Origin: Seiridium cupressi
Taxonomy: Eukaryota > Ascomycota > Sordariomycetes > Amphisphaeriales > Sporocadaceae
NCBI GenBank assembly: GCA_036674765.1
Contig: JARVKI010000030.1
Location: 62,001-126,000, forward strand
Direction of reading: 5' to 3'
Length of the DNA: 64,000 bases
Part shown: positions 56,802 to 64,000 of the stretch, in pieces
Layout of the letters: each line of letters begins with the position of its first letter
How positions within the stretch are numbered: position 1 is the stretch's first letter
Made by a program: the position numbers and the translations under genes
The notes under the pieces: model-generated
What the model was told of the DNA's origin: nothing
Database searches by the model: none
The model's input: only the letters and a program-made list of their open reading frames with translations

Positions 56802-57867
56802 TTATTTCCGGCCAAGACCTACAATGGCGAAGCCTTTCAAAGCTCCCGGCTCTGTGGGGCAAAGTGCCCTGGTTTCTTCAACTATCATCTTCTTCAACGT
56901 TTCCCTTTCCTCGTCCGTGAAATCACTGGTCCGAGCTACTATGTGCGGCACCCTGGTTGTCAATACCTCCGCCAGCACATCGTAAGTCTGATAAGCTACC
57001 TCGACCGGCACTAGGTGTGTTTCGACGTCTCGGAAGCCAGCCTTCTCCAGTTCCTTCTTGAGTGCAGATTCCGTGTCCCAACCTTCGGGCAGGCAAAGTG
57101 CTTTCACATCAGGCCTGAGCTTGTGCAATGGCCGCTGGACTTTGAGCCATTGTATATCATGCCACGTCGATACTGCCAAGACGCCATCTGGCTGTAGAAC
57201 ACGCTTACTTTCGGCGAGACACTTTTGAGGGTCTTTTGTCGAATAGAGAACCTGGTTGAAAAAACGTGTAAGTTGGGATAGAATACCCGTCTAGTCCGCA
57301 GCTCCATGTTTTCACTTGTAGATGACTCACCCATCCTGCAGCAACGTGGCTTTCTGAGTCGGTCTTGATGTCATTCAAATCCATGGCATCGAGAAGTTTC
57401 GCTTCTACACGATTCCACAGGGACTCTGGGCTCTGCTCTGAAGCGGAAGCCTTAATTCTTTGCACCTGTTCAATCATAGCTGGTGCCCAGTCGGAACACG
57501 TCAGATCAGCCCATGGAGGAATGCTAGAACCATAATCTTGGATGAGTCGCGACACGATTGTTGCTGGGCCGCTGCCATTATCCAAGAAACCGGATGCTCC
57601 CGAGAATGGCAAGAGTGCATTCAGACGTTCGAGAATCACACCAATGGGCTTTTCCGTGGTACCTTTCGTCAATTTGGTGTACGTATCCGCAAAAGCCACC
57701 CAGTCTTCAGCGGTGGCTATCTCATATTTAGCATTAATACAGACGGTCTGCTGGGCTTCGGTCAAGATTACCCTTAGTTCTGGTGGTTGTAGCCATTTTG
57801 ACAGCAAATCGACCCTGTGCCTATTCGAAACCCAAAAGTTTAAAAAAAGGATTATGTTTATAAGCAA
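56802..57867 (-). CDS. class I SAM-dependent methyltransferase
   Basis: Two exons are clear: from about 57867 down to 57331, and 57251-56802, joined by a 79-bp intron (GTGAGT...CCAG) in phase 0, giving GW-VLYSTKDPQKCLAESKRVL. The first exon contains WVAFADTYTKLT, then FLDNGSGPATIVSRLIQDYG (SAM motif I: D-N-G-S-G-P), DLTCSDWAPAMIEQV (motif II region) and ESLWNRVEAKLLDAMDLNDI. The second has RVLQPDGVLAVSTWHD, the motif III-like strand, then a C-terminal helical/strand part ending GFAIVGLGRK. The 5' end is unresolved: in the open frame upstream of KYEIATAEDW there is no ATG, only TTG at 57867, so an additional small 5' exon is likely, or the start has been lost. It may modify a small molecule; the nearby AflR-like regulator makes a secondary-metabolism role plausible. 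Confidence 0.75.
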
Positions 57868-59881
57868 AAGGCGCTTGGTCTAACCGTTGGACAATAATCG
57901 TTCTAGTCGATTATATATATCAAATATTAGCTACGTGCTTCAGTCTAGGATGCGAGTGGAGTCACTGGGCAGCAGCTCTGTTCAGACAGTTTCGGATACA
58001 TCTCATGCATAACGTGTTCGGGCACTTCGGCGTGAGGTTGATCCAGGATTTCTCTAGCAACTATCTTTTCCCCATTTCATGAGACGTCATGGAGACACAG
58101 AACAAAATTGCTAGAAATCGATCATGCCAGTCAAGCGATCTCACTTCTCCAACGTTATAATCATTGCCGTTTCTTTCCTCGTACATTTGTTTGTTTCCAT
58201 GCTGCGATGTGTACTGATTATGTTTTACACCTTCGGCCTTGTAAGCTTCTCTCGGATCTTAATACGGATAAAATCTTATTAATCATGATGCACGTAAATG
58301 GCCTCGCCACCTTGGAAGTTCATCCAACCGATGCATGCTTACTGGGATAAGTTAAGGTATAAAGTAAAATGTGGGGTTCAAATTCTTCTCGAGTTGAATT
58401 GCATGAGATAATCAAAGTGGACAAACGACCACCCGAAACTAGATACAAAATTTTAGCAACGCAGCCACGGTGAAAGATTTTCTGCAGATGTAAACCCGAA
58501 CATTCGGCCACTTTAATAATAGACTTCGGCCCGTACGGCCCTGAAATTCAAAAGCCATGATTAGTAAAGATTCATTGAGTCTAGCGCCTGCTGACCATTA
58601 CCAATCAAATTCGACCAACTACCGGTAGTCACAAACTGAAGCATTGTCTCAGGACAAGCTCTACCGATTCATGGATTCCATTACTGAATAGTCTGTTTTG
58701 AGTGCTATAAAGCGCACACTTACTTGGCATCAGCCCTACTCTGCACACCGCTCATGCTACACAAGCATTTCCGACCTCGTGGCTGATGGGTAAATGCTTT
58801 CTGAGGCCGTTACGGTTAATTGCCAAAGCATTCGAAGGTCCCTGGTGGCACAGCTACAACAATGCTATATAGTACATAGAGCTTATGAGACTTGTCGTAA
58901 TCTAAACGTTTTGCAACGATTGTCGTTCTGACTGATGGTCTGAAGTCCTATGGGCTAATTGCAGCGAAGCATCTTAACCCCCACCACTGTAACATTGTAT
59001 TATCAGTACATGCAAATGACAAAATAAACAATCCTCATGGACGCAGGCAGTCTAATCGTGTATTTGGCATTCATCATATGGGATTCACCTAACAGCAAGC
59101 CATTGGTGGAACATGAGAACGTAATACGACCTTGTATTCAATATGAAGAGTAAAAATTAAGATACAAAAGTCAGATAACTTTTGGTGGCTCAAACGGCCA
59201 TAAATGCCCTCCCGTTGTGTTACCACAGTAGTCCCAAAGGGGCTACTGCCCCAGCCATACTTATTAGCCGTGGCGCATCAGAACGTAAGATTTTTTTTTA
59301 GAAACCTTGAAGATGTAACCCCACTACACTCTGCCGGGGTGTCAATTGCTAGCTTGGTACGTTACTGCCACGTCGGTGTAAAGTGGCTGGGCTTGTGACT
59401 GGTATTGCTTTTAGGGGTAACAGTCAGCATATGGCATGTCGGTATTTTTTCTGGGTGAAATATTAGAGTTTTCTTAGAAAAACTACTTTGCTCAGCTCAA
59501 AGAATACCTTCGTATCGTTAGGAAAATCAACAACACATCAAGGTAGATAATTCACGTGCTAACAATTACTCCGGAGATCTGTACATTAGCCAGCAGCACA
59601 GCCACAAGCTAGTCTAGAGTGAAGGTGGCCCCTCATCATGCGACTTCAACTTCTCCATCGTCTGACCGATGTCACGCTCGCGTTGACCGACAGGAGCGGC
59701 ATCTGCTTCTCCCCCAAATGTCATCGACCGTCATTGGCCATCGTATGTGTTTACGTGTTCTACGTACGGAATAGTCAGTGCTATCGGATTTATCCTAGCT
59801 GACTAATATCAGTTCAGTCGCAATGACCCAGTGACCCCACAACAAATCTCCGGATTCTACAGTCTCTGACATCGGCCGAAC
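57868..59881. other. AT-rich spacer without a supported gene
   Basis: About 2 kb. Short frames only. A missing first exon of the methyltransferase could lie at its left end, and the promoter of the regulator gene at its right end; no TATA box was picked. Confidence 0.45.
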
Positions 59882-61234
59882 ATGTTCATCACGCTGAAGA
59901 ATCGAGGAAAGCGGGCCTCGCAGGGCATGGAAGAAGTTGCCTCAAGGAGTGCTGACAATCCAAAACGAGTCCGCGCGGCGCCGAGGCAGCCGTGCATCGC
60001 CTGTCAGGTCAAGAATGCATGTGGAATCCCATTGCCGTGCCCCTTATCTACATCCCATAGTGATTCGAGGCACATAATGCTAACATGAAGATGGGTTCAT
60101 TTAGCTCCGCTGTACCGGCCGCCTCCATGATTGCGATAGATGTATTTCTAGGTCGCAAGCCTGTATCTTCCCCAGCCGTCGCCCAAGCGAACATAGTTTG
60201 AACCAGTCTGCCGGACACAGCCCGCCGACGAATGTTGAGACTGGGCGTCCATCTGTACCACATTTGCCTAATGCTGAGCAGACGGGCCTACAACCTGATG
60301 GAGCCAATGAACCTCTCAGCGTTGGATCAAGCGACGGTACGTCCGCTACAACCCCCCAGTCTTGACTGATAGCACCACCATCTGATACACAGATCTTATG
60401 GGGACAGATCTAGAGAGTAGTAATACATCGTACAGCAAGAGCATAGTCCTGGGAAGCACGGACCACCATGACGATGGTCCCGTAGCTGAGAAGTCACAGC
60501 ACCCAAGCTCTCTGTTGCTCGAGTCTTTCATACTAGACTATCAGGTAGTCTCGCCAACAAGTGCAGCTTCACATGAGAGTACTACAAGAGCACCCGAGTC
60601 ACCTCCATGTTCCTGCACTCAAGACTTGATCCAGATCATACAGCAGCTCGATGACGACCACTTCCGCATTACCACTTTGACGCTCGGCGAGGTAGTTCAG
60701 CTCCGGAAGAGGCTGATTGCCCAATGCGACAAGTCAATCCGCTGCCTAGCGTGCAACGAAACTGGAACAATCCACAGTCTTGTCATCATAATCTGTGATC
60801 GCCTGACAGAGATGTTTGAGTGCACCCACAAAAGAGTCAGGCGAGTACACCACATCATTACACAGAATGACAAGGACAAATCATCTTTGGAAACGATGGA
60901 CTCCGTTGATCTTGAGGACGAACTTCGAGGGCAGCTTTTCTGCAGCGCTACAGGACAGATGGCCGGTAGAGCGCCTTGCAATCTCAAACTCTTCCAGTCG
61001 GGACCTCAGAATTCTTTCTCGAACGAGGAGCAACTACATATGATTGAGGCTCTATTGAAATTGCAAACCGCGTCTTTCCAAAATCTCCTCATCAATTTAG
61101 AGAATTCAGGCCAGGCAGTAGGCAATACGGCCCGCCAGTCGAAAGTCAATTCGCTCATAACGAGGTTGGACAGAGCTGCTCGTAACACCAGCGAAGAATT
61201 GCAACATATCTCAAGGGTTTTGTCTGGTTCTTGA
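59882..61234 (+). CDS. AflR-like Zn2Cys6 transcription factor
   Basis: DNA-binding regulator of the aflatoxin-regulator type, often pathway-specific for a secondary-metabolite cluster. Proposed exons 59882-60016, 60105-60336 and 60393-61234; 402 aa. The zinc cluster spans exon 1 and 2: RQPCIACQVKN then LRCTGRLHDCDRC and ISRSQACIFP, giving C-x2-C-x6-C-x6-C-x2-C-x6-C, exactly the AflR spacing. The C-terminus (DLIQIIQQLDDD ... LRKRLIAQCDKSIRCLACN ... LVIIICDRLTEMFECTHKR ... MAGRAPCNLKLFQSG) fits the AflR regulatory domain. To keep the spacing, intron 1 must start at GC (AAT then GCATGT, 60017) and end at TTTAG 60104; the branch site TGCTAAC is good but the donor is weak. Unspliced, the frame ends 25 codons on. 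So the gene may be functional through a GC-AG intron, or damaged at the donor. Confidence 0.75.
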
Positions 61235-63148
61235 TCTGGCACTGCGCATTCGAGACAATTTTGCTCTGACACAGCCATGTTGCTGTACCATAACAAAATA
61301 GTGTAGAATCCAGGCATTGGCAAGTTCGACAAGACTTGCGGGGAGATCTGCGCTATGAAATTCATATCATCCTGTCGATCGGCATCATCCGAAGACAAAT
61401 CATTGGCGGGCATGTTTTCAATTGCTCGCAAATGAAGATATCCTCGAAACCCCCGTGAGCAGGGCTTGAGGGTTGAATATACGGGATGTATGCAATGATC
61501 GAGCGATAATGTGCATTTCTTAATGAGGCGATTCAGAGGGTCTAGAGACTTCAATTAGCAATTGGATTCTAGAATTGGCCAACACGAAAGAGGAGTCTCA
61601 ATTTCTCTGCCTATTACTGCTTGCATTTACCTAGATCATCGTCGATGACGACCTTCAGATTAGATCGAATAGCTCGAAAGGCACATACTAGAATATTGAC
61701 CTTGAATGGACCACGAACCTGGATATATGGACATACTCCTTTGAAAGAGGAAGCGATATATTCTCTCTTGGATTCGAATCTGGGTCGAGTCTGCCATGCC
61801 ATAGGCACGAGCTTCTTAGCCCGCGTCTCGCAGGACTTCATCCTGCGGTTTTTGTCCTTCAGGTGTTTCTTCATCAAAGCGATGCCATCCAGCTCTACGG
61901 GCCTCTACCTTGCATGTCGTTTTGACGCTTCGTTGGCCACCCTTTTTGCCTACCATGTACACATCGTCGACAACCCTCGACCCAAATACCGATAAGCACA
62001 ATGAGTACTACTCCGCAAGTGACGACTGTCGCTATCACAGTAGTCAATTCGGGTGGATCCCAGCGTTACTCGGTCCTTGCACCCAACACTATCAACGAGG
62101 TGATCAGGTGTGATCCATAGTCATCCTCTACGTTACTACTAAACGGATCATTGGTGCTAACAAGGATATTTGTTAACAGTGCTCGTGTGTAGCTGATGGT
62201 GTAACTATCAGACACTTACTGCGTATATAGGACAATGCCGCTTATGGGTTGCTCGCAACGGCGCACGACTTTGATTGATGCGAGAAAAAAGTGCCAGCGA
62301 CGGCAATCCAATAAGTAGGACCATGAATGCAGGTGTGTGAAGTTGTTTTTCGAATTTAAGAAGAATTCGGTATGCTGACCTAAGATATGGTGCAGATAGG
62401 CAACCCTCTCAAATAATCGCGTGGACTGAGAACCGAAGTGAAATAAATGGAAAGTTTATTTGAGGTGCCGTCAAGAGAAAGAAAGGTCGAAGATAAATTC
62501 TTGTATGGCGGTAGACTGCCTGTATCTTGCATGCGCGCGCATTTGGGCGTGAGCAATACACCAGTATCCGATACCGACTAGCTATCAAATGTTCTGGCAT
62601 CTGACCAAGACGTACCATCTCATCTCTTTTGAGCCTTGCGCCGGAAGATATGGTGACTCTTGACTAATGATCAGACCCACCCCAGTAATAAGACGAACAC
62701 TATCCGAAAATTTCCTATTGTGGTAATGCCTAATGGAGGAATCCGCTGACAAAACTCGCTTACTTCTCTGCCACACATTTCGTTTCGTCCCTGTCTTCCG
62801 TTCATGCAAATTTTTAATCCCGAAAAGGGTTTCATTACACATTATTTGTCGTTTTCATGTTTTTTCTGCAATCTCAGTGTTCGAAAGGGGATATGTGTTT
62901 AGGTAAGTGAGACAATCGTAACTTATGAATTATTAGAAATGATGTATTGTCTATATTCCTGTCGTGTATTCCAAGACCGGGCACCCAGGTGAGTGGACAG
63001 ACATATAATTACGAGTAGTATCCACGCCAACAACTGTTTTTGATGCTTGACTATTATCAGACCTATCAAATCAAGAGTTCGACCACAGTCGTTCTACAAA
63101 GGTCCACCTATAGCCTGCTACTATACCTGCACTACCTCACCCATCGAT
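61235..63148. other. no supported gene
   Basis: About 1.9 kb. Minus frames at 61006-61554 and 61614-61877 and plus frame 61621-61995 are open but show no domain or signal. Right end: promoter of the hydrolase gene. Confidence 0.45.
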
Positions 63149-64000
63149 ATGGCATCCCACCAGCCTGGCGAATGCTGCACCAAAGGATTCAGACATGAGT
63201 GCGTATCAGAAATCATTTTTATCACCGTTGAAAGTGCTGATTCCATGTAAGAGGTGTCCCCGGCGGCAAGATGGTCAGAGTCGCATCCCAATGGGACGGA
63301 TATCTCGCAATGCCTCCTAGTGAGGCCAAACTCAAAGATGCATTCGTGCTCTTCATACCAGACATTCTTGGCCTCTACAACAACGCCAAACTTCTGGCCG
63401 ATCAGTTTGCTGCAAGGGGATATCGATGCCTCATCATTGACGTAACGAATGGGGACCCTGTCCCGCTGAACTTCACCAGTGGCAGCTTTGACCTTGCGAA
63501 ATGGCTGGAGCAGGGCACCGATGGCAAGAACCCGCACACGAAGGAACATATCGACCCAATCGTATCGGCAGCTGTCCAATACATCAAGGAAGAGTTTGGG
63601 CCCAAGAAGATTGGAGCTGTAGGATACTGCTTCGGGGCAAAGGTATGCATTATACTTGTGCACGTCCCGTTACCCTGCTAATTTTAAACAATATAGTACG
63701 TCGTACGCCATATCACGTCGGAGATTGATGCAGGATTTATCGCACATCCTTCGTTCGTCGATGAAGATGAACTGGCTGCGATGAGCAAACCACTCTCTAT
63801 TGCCGCATCTGAGACGGACTCTATTTTCACGGTCGAGCAACGACACAAATCCGAGGAAATTCTTGCCGAGACTGGCGTACCGTATCAGATGAATTTGTAC
63901 TCCGGCGTATCGCACGGGTTTGCCGTGCGTTGTGATTTGAGTCAGAAGACCCAACGTTACGCCAAGGAGCAGGCATTATTGCAAGCAGTATCATGGTTTG
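63149..64000 (+). CDS. dienelactone hydrolase family protein, truncated by window end
   Basis: Alpha/beta-hydrolase with a cysteine nucleophile that opens dienelactone-type or similar esters; in fungi found in aromatic degradation and in secondary-metabolite clusters. Exons 63149-63198, 63252-63642 and 63697 to beyond 64000. ATG 63149: MASHQPGECCTKGFRH; joins give HEGVPGGKM and FGAK-YVVRHITSE. Catalytic features: KIGAVGYCFGAK (Cys nucleophile in G-x-C-x-G), AASETDSIF (Asp) and YSGVSHGFAVR (His). VLFIPDILGLYNNAKLLAD is the conserved strand-helix near the oxyanion region. About 248 residues are present; the family is about 250-260 aa, so only a few residues are missing. The intron acceptor at 63251 (GTAAG) is supported by the in-phase GFRH-E-GVPGG join. 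Confidence 0.9.

Noticed and set aside
61006..61877. Open frames after the AflR-like gene
   Set aside because: Partly antisense of the regulator; no conserved motif, and no splice join found that yields a domain.
1..64000. CRISPR arrays, bacterial operons, plasmid or viral genes
   Set aside because: No spaced repeat array, no phage or bacterial gene order; introns and gene content are fungal.

Overview
The window is filamentous-fungal (Pezizomycotina) nuclear DNA. Genes are spaced, carry short introns of about 45-130 bp with GT...AG ends, and encode lineage-typical products: secreted GH28 and GH30 carbohydrate enzymes, a HET-domain protein, an AflR-like Zn2Cys6 regulator, an ENA-type cation ATPase and a dienelactone hydrolase-like protein. 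No rRNA, tRNA or CRISPR could be supported. I cannot place the species from the sequence alone.

Left part (1-24 kb): gene relics (unknown 3' end, AAA ATPase P-loop), an intact endopolygalacturonase (2639-4058), a frameshifted small secreted protein, a solo LTR with a perfect 5-bp target duplication (6485-6763), remnants of an aspartic protease and of a GPI-anchored protein, an intact GH30 glycanase (10169-11785), a small unknown gene (14292-14762), a decayed and an intact SprT-like metalloprotease about 1 kb apart, a TMEM135-like membrane protein (18168-20038), a small Gly-rich protein and a metallo-beta-lactamase gene broken by one frameshift.

Middle (24-46 kb): a YtcJ-like amidohydrolase, an ENA/P-type ATPase (27205-30522), a DUF1993 protein, an FAD monooxygenase (33628-35009), a decayed serine beta-lactamase-like gene and an AT-rich degenerate zone. 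That zone holds the most interesting relic: a broken HeLo-domain gene ending in two HET-s-like amyloid repeats (38599-39505). A capsule-synthesis-like glycosyltransferase (40217-41425) and a broken HET-domain gene (43394-45850) follow. Two decayed non-self-recognition genes within 7 kb mark a degenerate incompatibility island.

Right part (47-64 kb): a core housekeeping block (Bye1-like PHD/TFIIS/SPOC protein, proteasome alpha subunit PRE9-like, GDP-mannose pyrophosphorylase A-like), then a decayed NAD-dependent epimerase, a methyltransferase, an AflR-like regulator whose zinc cluster is split by an intron needing a GC donor, and a dienelactone hydrolase-like gene leaving the window at 64000. 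The last three could be the edge of a secondary-metabolite cluster lying beyond the window; that is inference.

Many genes here are broken by single frameshifts or stops. Some may be assembly errors (the metallo-beta-lactamase break is in a short homopolymer), but the SDR, beta-lactamase, HeLo and HET genes have several lesions each and look truly decayed.
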